Source of the DNA: Rhodoferax sp.
GTDB taxonomy: Bacteria > Pseudomonadota > Gammaproteobacteria > Burkholderiales > Burkholderiaceae_C
Direction: 5' to 3'
DNA length: 64,000 nucleotides
Assembly: GCF_030653815.1 (NCBI RefSeq)
Contig: NZ_JAURYQ010000003.1
Location: 51,663 to 115,662, forward strand
The translations under genes were made by a program, and so were the position numbers. The notes beneath the pieces were generated by a model. The model was given only the letters and a program-made list of their open reading frames with translations, was not told the DNA's origin and made no database searches. Shown here one piece after another: positions 46,182 to 55,821 of the stretch (its first letter is position 1; every line of letters begins with the position of its first letter).

Positions 46182-47217
46182 CGCTCCGGCCATTCGAGGT
46201 GGGCTGCTGGCCCTGATGGCGGCGGCCCTCTTTGGCATCAGCACACCCTTGGTGCAAAGGCTTGGTGTGGGTCTGGGTGCATTCAGTACAGCGGCCTTGC
46301 TCTATGGTGGCGCCGCGCTGGTGGGCGCATTCTCACTGCGCCCCAAGGAACAAGAAGCGCGGGTGCGGCGCTCTGACACGGGTCGGCTGCTGGCCATGGC
46401 ACTCTTTGGCGCCGTCATTGGGCCGGTCGCCCTGGCCTGGGGACTGCAACGCACCAGTGGCGCCAGTGCTTCCCTCATGCTCACGCTGGAAGCGCTTTTT
46501 ACCGCCCTATTGGCCTGGCGCCTCTACGGCGAAAGCATGGACCGACGGGTCTGGCTCGCCATGCTGTTGCTGCTGGCCGGTGGCATGGCCTTGGTACTGG
46601 ATCAAGGACTGGCGGGCGGTGTGCAATTGATGGGCCTGCTGGTCGTCATGCTGGCCACCGCAGCCTGGGGTGTGGACAACACCCTGTCGCGGGCGCTTGC
46701 CGAGCGCGACCCCAGCCAGGTGGTGATGCTCAAGGCGGCGCTGGGTGCGACCTTGACCACCTTTTTAGCCTGGTTTAGCAATGAACCCTTGCCCAGTTGG
46801 ATGGCGGCATTGGGCTTGCTTGCAGTGGGCGCAACCGGGTATGGTGTGAGCTTGAGACTGTACTTGTTGGCTCAGCGTGCATTTGGCGCGGCCCGTACCG
46901 GATCTGTATTTGCTTTTGCGCCCTTTATTGGCGCGGTTTTCGCATTTGCGCTGGGGGACCGCTCAGCAGGCGGACTGATGATGGTGGGTGGCGTGTTGAT
47001 GCTGTGCGGTGTCGCACTGCACCTTGCCGAAATCCATGGACATGCGCACGTTCATGAGACCATGGACCATGAGCACGCCCATGACCATTCGGACGGTCAC
47101 CATAACCATCTCCACAACCCGACGGTCATCGGCACGCATTCCCACTTGCATCATCACGAGGAAGTGCGGCACAGCCATGCCCATGTGCCCGATGCGCATC
47201 ACCAGCATGTGCATTGA
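46171..47217 (+). CDS. EamA/DMT-family transporter with histidine-rich tail
   Basis: The 348-aa protein starts at a GTG at 46171, overlapping the preceding gene by 11 bases. It has ten predicted helices in two EamA repeats (GLLALMAAALFGISTPLVQ; LMGLLVVMLATAAWGVDN) and then a C-terminal tail of about 60 residues with more than twenty histidines (HGHAHVHE, HEHAHDHS, HSHLHHHEE). The tail is unusual for DMT exporters, which mostly move amino acids or metabolites, and suggests transport or sensing of a divalent metal. It is the main transporter candidate of the cluster. Confidence 0.78.
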   Translation: MSSNAPAIRGGLLALMAAALFGISTPLVQRLGVGLGAFSTAALLYGGAALVGAFSLRPKEQEARVRRSDTGRLLAMALFGAVIGPVALAWGLQRTSGASASLMLTLEALFTALLAWRLYGESMDRRVWLAMLLLLAGGMALVLDQGLAGGVQLMGLLVVMLATAAWGVDNTLSRALAERDPSQVVMLKAALGATLTTFLAWFSNEPLPSWMAALGLLAVGATGYGVSLRLYLLAQRAFGAARTGSVFAFAPFIGAVFAFALGDRSAGGLMMVGGVLMLCGVALHLAEIHGHAHVHETMDHEHAHDHSDGHHNHLHNPTVIGTHSHLHHHEEVRHSHAHVPDAHHQHVH

Positions 47218-47247
47218 AACCGTGTTGAGCAACAAGGCAGACAGATC

Positions 47248-47544
47248 GTGACAACAGCGCCAGGTTTTGTGGTAGAGACGTCTCAGGCAGCCGGGTATTT
47301 TGGAAGTCGGTGGCGTGGCGAAGTGAATTTGAACCAGCTTTATTGGCGTGACATGATGATCGTCGGCAGCGTCATCAACCTGTTCACCGGGTTCATTGCA
47401 CTGATGATTGCTGCGCAAGGCGGTGAACTTTGGGTCGCTGCCATGGTGCATTTTGCGACCTTGCCCTACAACGTGTTTCTTGTCCTTGCTTTGTGGCGGA
47501 CACCTGGGCGCAGCAGGTTTATGGCATGGACTTCGTTGGTTTGA
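47248..47544 (+). CDS. Small two-helix membrane protein, unknown function
   Basis: A 98-aa frame starts at a GTG at 47248, 30 bases after the DMT gene. It has two hydrophobic segments (MIVGSVINLFTGFIALMIAA and AAMVHFATLPYNVFLVLALW) preceded by NLNQLYWRDMM. I do not recognise the family. Its position and strand suggest it belongs to the histidine-rich metal cluster, though its own sequence has few histidines. Confidence 0.5.
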   Translation: MTTAPGFVVETSQAAGYFGSRWRGEVNLNQLYWRDMMIVGSVINLFTGFIALMIAAQGGELWVAAMVHFATLPYNVFLVLALWRTPGRSRFMAWTSLV

Positions 47545-48090
47545 CTGGGCACCGTCACGATGCTTTGAGTCATCACGTGGCTGAATGGTCATTCAACCCA
47601 TTGCGCTCAGGTCAAGAACTTCAATCTTCCGTTCGAGTGACTGTCTTACCTACGCCAACTGAACGATGCAATGCAGAAAATAGCGCCTTGATCGTCGATG
47701 CCCGAAACGGGCACCAAGCGGGTGTCGGTACCCGTCTGCTGTCTGGCACTTCGGTTACTTGAATTTTGGTGACTCCAAAACGGTCACTCGTGACCGACTG
47801 CAACTGGCCATCAAGATGAAGCCATGGTCTGAAATCCTAAGACTGGTAAAGCTGCGTTGCTGACAAAGAACCGTTAAAAACCGTGCGCTGAGGGGTGTCG
47901 TCAATCGGTCCTGCAAAGTTCGGTCCAGCAGCGTGACAAATCCCGCATCATGACTTACGCCAAATTGATTCAACCAGCGTTCTGACCCAGGCAGTACAGA
48001 CGCACGTCAAAGAGGGACAACAACACCGGGGCGATTTTGCGGCAGTCCGATTCATGCCAAAATTCGTCACCACTTGAGGCCCCTGCCTGC
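47545..48090. other. 546-base gap without a recognised gene
   Basis: No frame here shows a convincing family motif or ribosome site. The segment contains short inverted stretches (for example GCCCGAAACGGGC near 47701) but no clear terminator or RNA gene. The moaA promoter is expected in its last 100 bases. It may be eroded sequence like the IS remnant at the other end of the metal cluster. Confidence 0.5.
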
Positions 48091-49260
48091 ATGAACACAA
48101 TGACTGATCGAGACACACACCGCGTCATCCCGCTGATGGATGTGCGGCCCCATGGCCTGGCCGTGCCCGCTGCAAGCTTTGATCTTGCCAGGCGCCTGGA
48201 CGCCAACGGCTTGCTGGCCGACACCCGTGGACGCTCCTTGCGCGATCTGCGCATCAGCGTCACCGACCGCTGCAACTTTCGCTGCAACTACTGCATGCCC
48301 AAAGAGATTTTTGGCACCGACTACCCTTACCTCAAACACGCCGACCTGCTGAGTTTTGAGGAAATCACCCGCATGGCGCGGGTCTTCGTGGCGCATGGCG
48401 TGCAAAAGATTCGCTTGACCGGCGGTGAGCCGCTGCTGCGCAAAAACCTCGAACAACTGGTTGAACAACTCGCCGCCTTGCGCACGCCCGAGGGTCAGCC
48501 ACTGGATCTGACGCTGACCACCAACGGCTCGCTGTTGGCGCGCAAGGCCAGGGCTTTGAAAGATGCCGGGCTGCAACGCGTCACGGTGAGCCTGGACGGC
48601 CTCGACGACGCGGTCTTTCGCAGCATGAACGATGTCGATTTTCCGGTGGCCGACGTGCTTGAAGGCATCGAAGCGGCACGCGCCGTCGGCTTGGGGCCGA
48701 TCAAGATCAACATGGTGGTCAAGCGCGGCACCAACGAGCAGGAAATTCTGCCGATGGCGCGTTATTTCAAGGGCAGCGGCATGGTGCTGCGCTTCATCGA
48801 GTACATGGACGTGGGCGCCACCAATGGCTGGCGCATGAACGAGGTCATGCCGTCTGCTGAGGTGGTGCGGCTGATCCAGTCGGAGCTGCCGCTGGTGCCC
48901 CTGGAGCCAAGCAACCCGGGCGAAACCGCCTCGCGCTGGGGTTATGCCGACGCACAAGGCCGGCACGACAAGGCGGCCGGTGAAATTGGCGTGATCAGCA
49001 GCGTGACCCAGGCCTTTTGCGGCGAATGCAACCGCGCGCGCCTGTCGACCGAGGGCCAGTTGTACCTGTGCCTGTTTGCCAGCCAGGGCTACGACCTGCG
49101 CAGCCTGGTGCGCGGCACCGCCTCGGACGCCGAGTTGGCCAGCGCCATCGGCCACATCTGGAAGGACAGGGATGACAATTATTCCGAACAGCGCAGCAAG
49201 ATGCCCTTTGATTCGGGCGCCCCGGTCAAACGGGTGGAAATGAGCTACATCGGAGGCTAA
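48091..49260 (+). CDS. moaA: GTP 3',8-cyclase (MoaA)
   Basis: This 389-aa radical SAM enzyme performs the first step of molybdenum cofactor synthesis. The N-terminal cluster motif is C61-x3-C65-x2-C68 (CNFRCNYC), and the C-terminal 4Fe-4S ligands are C310, C313 and C327 in FCGECNR...LYLC. The chain ends in the essential GG (SYIGG). The N-terminus is about 50 residues longer before the first motif than in E. coli, as usual in Comamonadaceae-type proteins. The start at 48091 avoids an unsupported upstream extension. mobA follows with no gap. Confidence 0.96.
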   Translation: MNTMTDRDTHRVIPLMDVRPHGLAVPAASFDLARRLDANGLLADTRGRSLRDLRISVTDRCNFRCNYCMPKEIFGTDYPYLKHADLLSFEEITRMARVFVAHGVQKIRLTGGEPLLRKNLEQLVEQLAALRTPEGQPLDLTLTTNGSLLARKARALKDAGLQRVTVSLDGLDDAVFRSMNDVDFPVADVLEGIEAARAVGLGPIKINMVVKRGTNEQEILPMARYFKGSGMVLRFIEYMDVGATNGWRMNEVMPSAEVVRLIQSELPLVPLEPSNPGETASRWGYADAQGRHDKAAGEIGVISSVTQAFCGECNRARLSTEGQLYLCLFASQGYDLRSLVRGTASDAELASAIGHIWKDRDDNYSEQRSKMPFDSGAPVKRVEMSYIGG

Positions 49261-49896
49261 ATGATCAACGCATCAGACATCACCGCTCTCATCCTGGCGG
49301 GCGGGCGCGGTTCGCGCATGGGCGGGGTCGACAAGGGCCTGCAAAATTTCAATGGCATGCCGCTGGCGCTGCACACCCTGACGCGCCTGCAGATCAGCGG
49401 TGGGGTGGGCGAGATCATGATCAACGCCAACCGCAACCTGGCCGCTTACGAGTCGTTCGGCGTGGCGGTCTGGCCCGATGTGCTGGCTGATTACGCCGGC
49501 CCCCTGGCGGGTTTTCTGACCGGCCTGGAGCGCTGCGAAACCCCTTACCTGCTGACCGTGCCCTGCGACACGCCGCTGCTGCCGCTGGACCTGGCGCAGC
49601 GCCTGGCGGCGGCGCTGGAGGCCGAGGACGCCGACATTGCCATGGCAGCGGCCCCCGAGGCCGGCAAGGACGGCACCCTCCAGGTTCGCACCCAGCCGGT
49701 GTTTTGCCTGCTGCGCACCGAGCTGCTGGAGAGTCTGGTGCGCTTTACCCAGGACGGCGGCCGCAAGATCGACGCCTGGACCGCCCTGCACCCGACTGCC
49801 GTGGTGGCGTTTGATGCGCCCGGCGACGACCCGCAGGCCTTTTTCAACGCCAACACCCTGGCTGAACTGCAACAACTGGAAAACCGTGCCACATGA
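49261..49896 (+). CDS. mobA: Molybdenum cofactor guanylyltransferase
   Basis: The 211-aa enzyme attaches GMP to molybdopterin, forming the MGD cofactor of DMSO-reductase-type enzymes. The nucleotide-binding motif [18 protein letters not shown] is near the N-terminus, and PCDTPLLP provides the metal-binding aspartate. It starts immediately after the moaA stop codon and overlaps moeA by ATGA, giving a tight moaA-mobA-moeA operon. Confidence 0.95.
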   Translation: MINASDITALILAGGRGSRMGGVDKGLQNFNGMPLALHTLTRLQISGGVGEIMINANRNLAAYESFGVAVWPDVLADYAGPLAGFLTGLERCETPYLLTVPCDTPLLPLDLAQRLAAALEAEDADIAMAAAPEAGKDGTLQVRTQPVFCLLRTELLESLVRFTQDGGRKIDAWTALHPTAVVAFDAPGDDPQAFFNANTLAELQQLENRAT

Positions 49897-51167
49897 AAAC
49901 GCTGGAGCAAATTGCCAGCGAACTCGCCGGCTACGACCCGCAGGCCCTGAGCGCCGACATGGTCAACAGTTTTTTGACCCAGTTGGTGGAACCGGTCACC
50001 GACGTTGAACAGGTTGACATTTTCAATGCGCTCGGGCGCGTGCTGGCGGCCGACCTCATCAGCCCCATCAGCGTGCCACCGCACGACAACTCAGCCATGG
50101 ACGGTTACGCCTTTGACGGCGCCCAGCTCACGCTTGACGCACCGCTGAGCCTGAAAGTCATCGGTACCGCGCTGGCGGGCAAAGCCTGGGGCGGCACGGT
50201 GCAGCCGGGTGAGTGTGTCAAGATCATGACCGGGGCCATCATGCCCGCCGGTCTGGACACCGTGGTACCGCAAGAGTTCACCACGGTGGTCGGCGACCAG
50301 GTCACCATTCCAGCCAAACTGCTGCAAGCCGGCGACAACCGCCGCTGCCTGGGCGAAGACCTGATGCAAGGCCAGCCGGCGCTGCACAAGGGTGAGCTGC
50401 TCACCCCGGCTGCCCTGGGACTGGTGGCCAGCCTCGGCATCCCAAGCATCCCGGTGCTGCGTCGCCTCAAAGTGGCTTATTTTTCGACCGGAGACGAAAT
50501 CCTGAGCCTGGGTGAGCCGCCGCGCGAAGGCGCGGTCTTTGATAGCAACCGCTATACCGTGTTTGGCCTGCTGACCCGCCTGGGCTGCGAAGTGATCGAC
50601 ATGGGCGTGGTGCGCGACCAGCCCGAAGTACTTGAAGCCGCATTTGTGCAAGCCGCCCTGCAAGCCGACGCCATCATCACCAGCGGGGGTGTCAGCGTGG
50701 GCGAGGCCGACTACACCAAGGCCATGATGAAGAAACTCGGTGACGTGGCTTTCTGGAAGATTGCCATGCGCCCGGGGCGGCCCATGGCCGTGGGCCGCAT
50801 TCTCGACCCCAAACCCACCGTGCTGTTTGGCCTGCCCGGCAACCCGGTCGCTGTGATGGTGACTTTTCTGGCCTTTGTCCGCCCTGCCCTGCTTCAGATG
50901 ATGGGCTGCAGCCGCAGCGCGCCGCCGCTGCTCAAAGCCCGAAGCACCGAAGCCATCCGCAAGAAACCCGGCCGCACCGAATACCAGCGCGGCATCGTCA
51001 GCACGGCATCCGACGGCACGCTGCAAGTGGCCATCACCGGCAACCAGGGCTCGGGCGTGCTCAGCTCCATGGTGCAGGCCAACGGCCTCATCGTGCTGCA
51101 CCACGCGCAAGGCAACGTGGCCGTGGGCGATGAGGTCAGCGTCATGATGTTTGACGGAGTAATTTAA
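49893..51167 (+). CDS. moeA: Molybdopterin molybdenumtransferase (MoeA)
   Basis: This 424-aa enzyme inserts molybdate into adenylylated molybdopterin. Motifs include [13 protein letters not shown] near residue 65, [15 protein letters not shown], the MoCF-type substrate segment [13 protein letters not shown] and [14 protein letters not shown]. Domain order is I/II, III (MoCF-biding-like fold) and IV, and the length is typical. It overlaps mobA by four bases. Together the operon covers early and late cofactor steps; moaC, moaD, moaE and mog must be elsewhere. Confidence 0.95.
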   Translation: MKTLEQIASELAGYDPQALSADMVNSFLTQLVEPVTDVEQVDIFNALGRVLAADLISPISVPPHDNSAMDGYAFDGAQLTLDAPLSLKVIGTALAGKAWGGTVQPGECVKIMTGAIMPAGLDTVVPQEFTTVVGDQVTIPAKLLQAGDNRRCLGEDLMQGQPALHKGELLTPAALGLVASLGIPSIPVLRRLKVAYFSTGDEILSLGEPPREGAVFDSNRYTVFGLLTRLGCEVIDMGVVRDQPEVLEAAFVQAALQADAIITSGGVSVGEADYTKAMMKKLGDVAFWKIAMRPGRPMAVGRILDPKPTVLFGLPGNPVAVMVTFLAFVRPALLQMMGCSRSAPPLLKARSTEAIRKKPGRTEYQRGIVSTASDGTLQVAITGNQGSGVLSSMVQANGLIVLHHAQGNVAVGDEVSVMMFDGVI

Positions 51168-51176
51168 CCGAATGCC

Positions 51177-52055
51177 ATGACGGCGCTGCTCACCTTGCTG
51201 GCCATGCTGGCCTTTGCCGGCAATTCGGTGCTTTGCCGTCTTGCCCTGAGCCATACCGGCATCGATGCGGCCAGTTTCACAGCCGTACGCTTGTTGTCGG
51301 GCGCCCTGATGCTGATATTGCTGGTTTATTTTCGGCAACTGTTGACGCCAGCGGCAGGCAAAACAAGCGACCCCCAACCCGCGCTGGGTGGCAATTGGAC
51401 CTCGGCATTGGCCTTGTTTGTTTATGCAGGCGCATTTTCATTTGCCTACGTGAAGCTTGCTACCGGCACCGGTGCCTTGCTGCTGTTCGGCGCCGTTCAA
51501 GCCACCATGATTTTGGCCGGACTCTGGTCTGGCGAACGGCTCAGCGGGCGCCAGATGCTGGGCTTGTTGCTGGCAGTGGCCGGACTCGTTGCGGTGCTGC
51601 TGCCCGGCTTGACTGCCCCGCCACTGGGCAGCGCCTTGTTGATGCTGGCTTCCGGCGTCGCCTGGGGCGTTTACTCATTGCGCGGGCGCGGCGTGCGTGA
51701 CCCCACCAGCGCCACAGCCGGCAATTTCTTGCGGGCCTCCTTGCTGTCCGTGCTGCTGGGTGTCGTCCTGCTGGCGCGGCAAAACCTGGACGGCACGGGC
51801 CTGTGGTACGCAGTGTTGTCTGGCGCGCTGGCCTCCGGTGTCGGCTACGCGGTCTGGTACACGGCCTTGCGTGGCTTGACGATGACAAGCGCAGCGTCGG
51901 TTCAATTGAGCGTGCCCGTGCTTGCCGCGCTGGCAGGTGTCGCCTTCCTGCACGAACCGATCACCATGCGCCTGGCACTGACCTCGGTGGCGATTCTGGG
52001 CGGCATTGCCCTGGTGGTGCTCGGAAAAAAACGGGGCACTGCCAGGGGCCGATAA
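51177..52055 (+). CDS. EamA/DMT-family transporter
   Basis: The 292-aa membrane protein has about ten hydrophobic helices arranged as two EamA repeats (MLAFAGNSVLCRLAL at the N-terminus; GVAWGVYSLRGRG at the start of the second). It begins nine bases after moeA and may share its transcript. It lacks the histidine-rich tail of the other DMT gene in the window. The substrate cannot be predicted; amino-acid or metabolite export is the usual role of the superfamily. Confidence 0.85.
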   Translation: MTALLTLLAMLAFAGNSVLCRLALSHTGIDAASFTAVRLLSGALMLILLVYFRQLLTPAAGKTSDPQPALGGNWTSALALFVYAGAFSFAYVKLATGTGALLLFGAVQATMILAGLWSGERLSGRQMLGLLLAVAGLVAVLLPGLTAPPLGSALLMLASGVAWGVYSLRGRGVRDPTSATAGNFLRASLLSVLLGVVLLARQNLDGTGLWYAVLSGALASGVGYAVWYTALRGLTMTSAASVQLSVPVLAALAGVAFLHEPITMRLALTSVAILGGIALVVLGKKRGTARGR

Positions 52056-52191
52056 AGCATCTGTGACAGGTTCGGTGGAAAGCCCTGGCCACAGGGCCCC
52101 GGGTATGTGCGATGGCGAACAGACCCGGCTGCCCCGATGCCCTTAAATTGGGGTTCATCAAGGCCACAGGGCCTTTCACCAGGAACCTTTC

Positions 52192-52356
52192 ATGCTGCAC
52201 TACGCCGTCGTATTTTTTGTCATCGCCTTGATTGCGGCCCTGTTTGGCTTCGGCGGCATTGCTGCCGGTGCCGTCAGCATCGCCAAGACGCTTTTCTTCA
52301 TCTTTCTTGTGCTGGCGATTGCCAGCTTTCTCTTTGGCGTGATCAAAAAGCGCTGA
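52192..52356 (+). CDS. DUF1328 small membrane protein
   Basis: The 54-aa product starts [21 protein letters not shown] and ends FLFGVIKKR. It has two hydrophobic segments with a Gly/Ala-rich turn, the standard form of DUF1328/YtjA proteins, which are small inner-membrane proteins often induced by stress. The ATG at 52192 follows AGGAACC. It is followed by other small membrane proteins in the same direction. Confidence 0.85.
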   Translation: MLHYAVVFFVIALIAALFGFGGIAAGAVSIAKTLFFIFLVLAIASFLFGVIKKR

Positions 52357-52415
52357 ATGGCCTTGCAGGCCGAAACCCCGTCACCTTTACCTTCATCAAC
52401 TTCGAAAGCACTCCC

Positions 52416-52697
52416 ATGTTCAACAACAAACCCGCTGAAATGACCAACGCCCTGATTGACCAGGCCACCCACGCCGCAGAGCAGGTCGCCAAAACAGGCC
52501 AGCAACTGGCCAGCAGCGCGCTGGAAGGCGTGCGCCACACCTCGCACCAAGTGCGCGTCAAGGCCGAGCATGCCTCCGACAATACCGTGCACTACATCCA
52601 GCACGAGCCGGTCAAGGCCATGCTGATGGCAGCCGCCACGGGGGCCGCCCTGATGGCATTGATCAACCTGATCAGCCGTTCGCGCAGCCAGCACTAA
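52416..52697 (+). CDS. DUF883/ElaB-like membrane-anchored small protein
   Basis: This 93-aa protein has a charged helical N-terminal part (ALIDQATHAAEQVAKTGQQL) and a C-terminal HEPVKAMLMAAATGAALMALINL segment, the typical single anchor of DUF883/ElaB/YgaM-type proteins. Members of that group associate with ribosomes or the membrane in stationary phase. A longer frame starting at 52107 lies over the DUF1328 gene and is unlikely. It belongs to the same run of small envelope genes. Confidence 0.72.
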   Translation: MFNNKPAEMTNALIDQATHAAEQVAKTGQQLASSALEGVRHTSHQVRVKAEHASDNTVHYIQHEPVKAMLMAAATGAALMALINLISRSRSQH

Positions 52698-52714
52698 AAC
52701 CGCATTGGTCGTCC

Positions 52715-53095
52715 ATGCATCCCCTGCTTGAACTGTTGCTGGCCCGGCCGCAATTGCTGGCCGACCACGCGCAAGCCTACGGCGCGCTTTTTACCGAGGA
52801 GATGGGCGAAGCGCGCGCTGCCCTGCAACGCTGGGCCATCTGGCGCGCCATCACCCTCTGCAGTTTATTTTCGGCAGCCATTCTGGCGGGCATGGCGCTC
52901 ATGCTGTGGGCCATGCTACCGCCCAGCCCGATGCAGGCAAGCTGGCTATTGCTGGTCACACCCATGGTGCCGCTGGCGGTGGCCGCGGTGTGCTGGCCGC
53001 TGGCGAAGAAAAATGGCACCCCTCCCTTGTTTGACCTGATGCGCGCACAAATCCGTGCCGACAAAGCCATGCTGCGCGCAGCCAGAGCACCATGA
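52715..53095 (+). CDS. Phage-holin-like/YqjE-type membrane protein
   Basis: The 126-aa protein has two central hydrophobic segments (about 46-68 and 77-98) between amphipathic ends, resembling the YqjE/holin_3_6 group. The order DUF883-like, YqjE-like and a third small protein mirrors the yqjCDEK set of enterobacteria. It overlaps the next gene by ATGA. It is not a phage gene here, as no other phage genes are near. Confidence 0.7.
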   Translation: MHPLLELLLARPQLLADHAQAYGALFTEEMGEARAALQRWAIWRAITLCSLFSAAILAGMALMLWAMLPPSPMQASWLLLVTPMVPLAVAAVCWPLAKKNGTPPLFDLMRAQIRADKAMLRAARAP

Positions 53096-53391
53096 ACAAC
53101 ACACAAACCGCCTGTGACCGCTTGACGCAGTCGCGCGACCGATTGCGTCAGGCCCTGGGCCAGGGCAGCCACCCAGTGGGCGGATCGCACATCGGACTGA
53201 TGGCAAAAACAGCTTATGGCGTCGTCACCACCCTGGCTCAAAACCGACCCTTGGCGTCGGTTGTGGGTACCGCGTTGGTGGGTGCCCTGCTGGTGCGCAT
53301 CAAGGTCTGGCGCTGGGTGCCGGTGTCGGCCCTGCTGGGCGCGCTGGTGCCACCCCTCGTCAAGGCACTCGCTGTCCGGGAAAAACCGTAA
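53092..53391 (+). CDS. Small membrane protein (YqjK-like position), unknown function
   Basis: This 99-aa frame starts MNNTQTACDRLTQSRDRLRQ, a basic N-terminus, and has one or two weak hydrophobic segments (PLASVVGTALVGALLV; VPVSALLGALVPPLVKAL). No family is recognised with confidence. It overlaps the preceding gene by ATGA and is followed five bases later by the AI-2E-type gene, so it is part of the same transcript. Confidence 0.7.
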   Translation: MNNTQTACDRLTQSRDRLRQALGQGSHPVGGSHIGLMAKTAYGVVTTLAQNRPLASVVGTALVGALLVRIKVWRWVPVSALLGALVPPLVKALAVREKP

Positions 53392-53396
53392 TCCCC

Positions 53397-54470
53397 ATGG
53401 CCAACTTTGAACCCGCAAGCGCCAGCGAGCACGCCACGACGCGGGAAAACTGGGCGCTTTTGTTGCTGCTCGTCGCCGTCTCGGTGGCGCTGGGCAGCAT
53501 CTTGCTGCCGTTTTATGCGGCCATCATGTGGGGGCTCATTTTGTCGTTGTTGTTCACCCCATTCAACCGCTGGCTGCTGCCTCGGATCGGTCACCGGCGC
53601 ACGTTGGCCGCGATCGGAACGCTGACGGTGATTGTGCTGATGGTCATTTTGCCGCTGACCCTGGTGATGGTGCTGCTGGCGCGGGAAGCGGCCTGGTTGT
53701 ACCAGGGCCTGCAATCGGGCGACATCAATCCGGCGCTGTATTTCCACCGTGCTTTCAACCGGCTACCGGACTGGGTGGGCGCCATCCTTGACCGCTTTGG
53801 TCTGGTCAACTTTCCCACGCTGCAACGCCGATTGACGGCTTCGCTGGCGCAAGGTTCGCAATTTGCCGCCACCCAGGTGTTCAACATCGGGCAAAACACC
53901 TTCGAATTTGTCATCAGCCTGGGCATTTCGCTCTACCTCGCCTTCTTTTTGATCCGCGACGGCGACAGCACCGTGCGCGCCATCGGGCGCATGATTCCGC
54001 TGGCCCCGGTGCACCGGCAAAAACTATGGCACAAGTTTGCCACCGTGGTGCGTGCCACTGTCAAGGGAAATTTGCTGGTGGCGCTGATCCAGGGCGCCCT
54101 GGGTGGCCTGGCATTCTGGGCCCTGGGCGTCAGCGGTGCCTTGTTGTGGGCGGTGTTGATGGCGGCTTTTTCGCTTTTGCCTGCCATTGGTGCAGCGCTC
54201 GTCTGGGGACCGGTGGCCCTGTATTTCCTGGTGACCGGCGCACTGTGGCAGGGCCTGGCACTCATGGCCTACGGGGTGCTGGTGATTGGCCTGGTGGACA
54301 ACCTGCTACGCCCGATCCTGGTGGGCAAAGACACCCGCATGCCCGACTACGTGGTGATGATCACCACCGTGGGCGGCATGGCCGTCTTCGGTATCAACGG
54401 GTTTATTTTGGGCCCGCTGATCGCGGCCATGTTCTTGTCAGCCTGGCAAATTTTCAGCGAGACACGATAA
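53397..54470 (+). CDS. AI-2E/PerM family transporter
   Basis: The 357-aa protein has about eight membrane helices with the family features LPFYAAIMWGLILSLLFTPF near the N-terminus, FSLLPAIGAALVWGP and the C-terminal DNLLRPILVGKD motif. PerM-group members include AI-2 exporters and Na+/H+ antiporter-like proteins, so the substrate is uncertain. It follows three small membrane proteins and precedes the cbpA chaperone gene. Confidence 0.87.
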   Translation: MANFEPASASEHATTRENWALLLLLVAVSVALGSILLPFYAAIMWGLILSLLFTPFNRWLLPRIGHRRTLAAIGTLTVIVLMVILPLTLVMVLLAREAAWLYQGLQSGDINPALYFHRAFNRLPDWVGAILDRFGLVNFPTLQRRLTASLAQGSQFAATQVFNIGQNTFEFVISLGISLYLAFFLIRDGDSTVRAIGRMIPLAPVHRQKLWHKFATVVRATVKGNLLVALIQGALGGLAFWALGVSGALLWAVLMAAFSLLPAIGAALVWGPVALYFLVTGALWQGLALMAYGVLVIGLVDNLLRPILVGKDTRMPDYVVMITTVGGMAVFGINGFILGPLIAAMFLSAWQIFSETR

Positions 54471-54527
54471 CATTTCTTGCGCAAACGCAACGCAGTGCGG
54501 TGAGCCGGCCTGCAAACTGAATGCACC

Positions 54528-55457
54528 ATGAAATACAAAGACTACTACGACACGCTGGGCGTACCGCGCACAGCCAGTCTGGATGACATCAAAAAGGCCT
54601 ACCGCAAGCTGGCGCGCACCCACCACCCTGACCTCTCCAAGTCGCCGGACGCCGAGCTTCGTTTCAAGGACATCGGAGAAGCCTACGCGACCCTCAAGGA
54701 CAGCGCCAAACGTGCCGCCTACGATGAATTGGGGCACCCGCAGGCCGGCGCCGAGTTCAAACCGCCACCGCAATGGCAGGAAGACTTTGCACCTGGTTTT
54801 GCACCGGGTGGCATGTCCTTCGAAGACTTGGACCTGGCCGATCTGCTGGCCGCCATGGGACAGGGTCAAAGGGGGCGTCCGCGCCAGGCCATGCCCCTCA
54901 AGGGCAACGACTTCGAGACCGCGGTGACCATTCCACTGGAAGACGCCCGGCGCGGCAGCACCGTCAACCTGACCCTGGCCGATGGCGCGGCTGAGCGCAC
55001 CTTGCAAGTCACCATTCCGCCAGGCGTCTGCCAGGACCAGAAATTGCGTTTGCGCGGCCAGGGCGGCAAGGGCCGCAACGGCGGACCCGATGGCGACATT
55101 TACCTGCAGATCAAACTGGCACCGCACGCGGTGTTTCGGCCCGACCGCCATGACCTGTACTTTGACCTGATGCTGAGCCCCTGGGAAGCCGCGCTGGGCG
55201 CTGAAGTTGAAGTCCCCACACTGGACGACCCGGTGCTGCTGACCATTCCGCCGGGCACGCGCAGCGGGCGCAAGCTGCGCCTGCGCGGACGCGGCCTGGC
55301 CGCGCACAGCGACCTGTATGCCCTGGTTCACATCGACGTGCCCGCCAGCCTGTCGGCGCGTGAGCACGAGCTGTTTGAGGAGCTGGCCAAGGTGTCAAGC
55401 TTCCAACCGCGCACCGTCAAGCCCAAGGAGAACCCGCATGAGCCAAGACCCCGTTGA
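54528..55457 (+). CDS. cbpA: CbpA, DnaJ-class co-chaperone
   Basis: This 309-aa J-domain protein works with DnaK and also binds curved DNA in the E. coli case. The N-terminal J domain has [24 protein letters not shown] and the HPD motif (THHPDLSK). There is no cysteine-rich zinc-finger region, which separates it from DnaJ, and the C-terminal beta domains are typical ([19 protein letters not shown]). It overlaps cbpM, encoding its modulator, by 20 bases. Confidence 0.93.
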   Translation: MKYKDYYDTLGVPRTASLDDIKKAYRKLARTHHPDLSKSPDAELRFKDIGEAYATLKDSAKRAAYDELGHPQAGAEFKPPPQWQEDFAPGFAPGGMSFEDLDLADLLAAMGQGQRGRPRQAMPLKGNDFETAVTIPLEDARRGSTVNLTLADGAAERTLQVTIPPGVCQDQKLRLRGQGGKGRNGGPDGDIYLQIKLAPHAVFRPDRHDLYFDLMLSPWEAALGAEVEVPTLDDPVLLTIPPGTRSGRKLRLRGRGLAAHSDLYALVHIDVPASLSAREHELFEELAKVSSFQPRTVKPKENPHEPRPR

Positions 55458-55770
55458 ATGCTTCATTCTCGACACGACCGAGATCATCAGCCTGCCCGAA
55501 CTCGCCCAGTGCTGCGGCATGAGCCCGGCCGAGCTGGATGAATTGGTGGACTACAACGCCCTGGTGCCGCTGCCCGATGCCGCGCCCGAGCGCGCCTTCA
55601 GCGCCCGCTGGGTGGCGCCCTTGCGCTCGGCCTCCAAAATGCGCCTTGACTTTGATCTGGATTTGTTCACCGTGGCGATTCTGCTGGGCCAACTGGTGCA
55701 GATCGAACTGCTGCAGCGCCAACTGGAGGCGTTGCGGGCGCTGTTACCCTCGCACCTGCGGCAGACTTGA
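55438..55770 (+). CDS. cbpM: Chaperone modulator CbpM
   Basis: The 110-aa protein starts [22 protein letters not shown] at an ATG inside the end of cbpA, with AAGGAG upstream. It has a MerR-like N-terminal helical part ([24 protein letters not shown]) and a C-terminal helix ([17 protein letters not shown]). CbpM binds the J domain of CbpA and blocks its activity. Length and context fit the family. Confidence 0.88.
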   Translation: MSQDPVECFILDTTEIISLPELAQCCGMSPAELDELVDYNALVPLPDAAPERAFSARWVAPLRSASKMRLDFDLDLFTVAILLGQLVQIELLQRQLEALRALLPSHLRQT

Positions 55771-55821
55771 GCGCCGGCAGCGCCTGACGGCAAACCTCGC
55801 AACCTGAGCCGCTGAAGACAC

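Noticed and set aside
52715..53095. Phage origin of the holin-like gene
   Set aside because: No other phage genes nearby; the setting matches chromosomal YqjE-type small membrane proteins.
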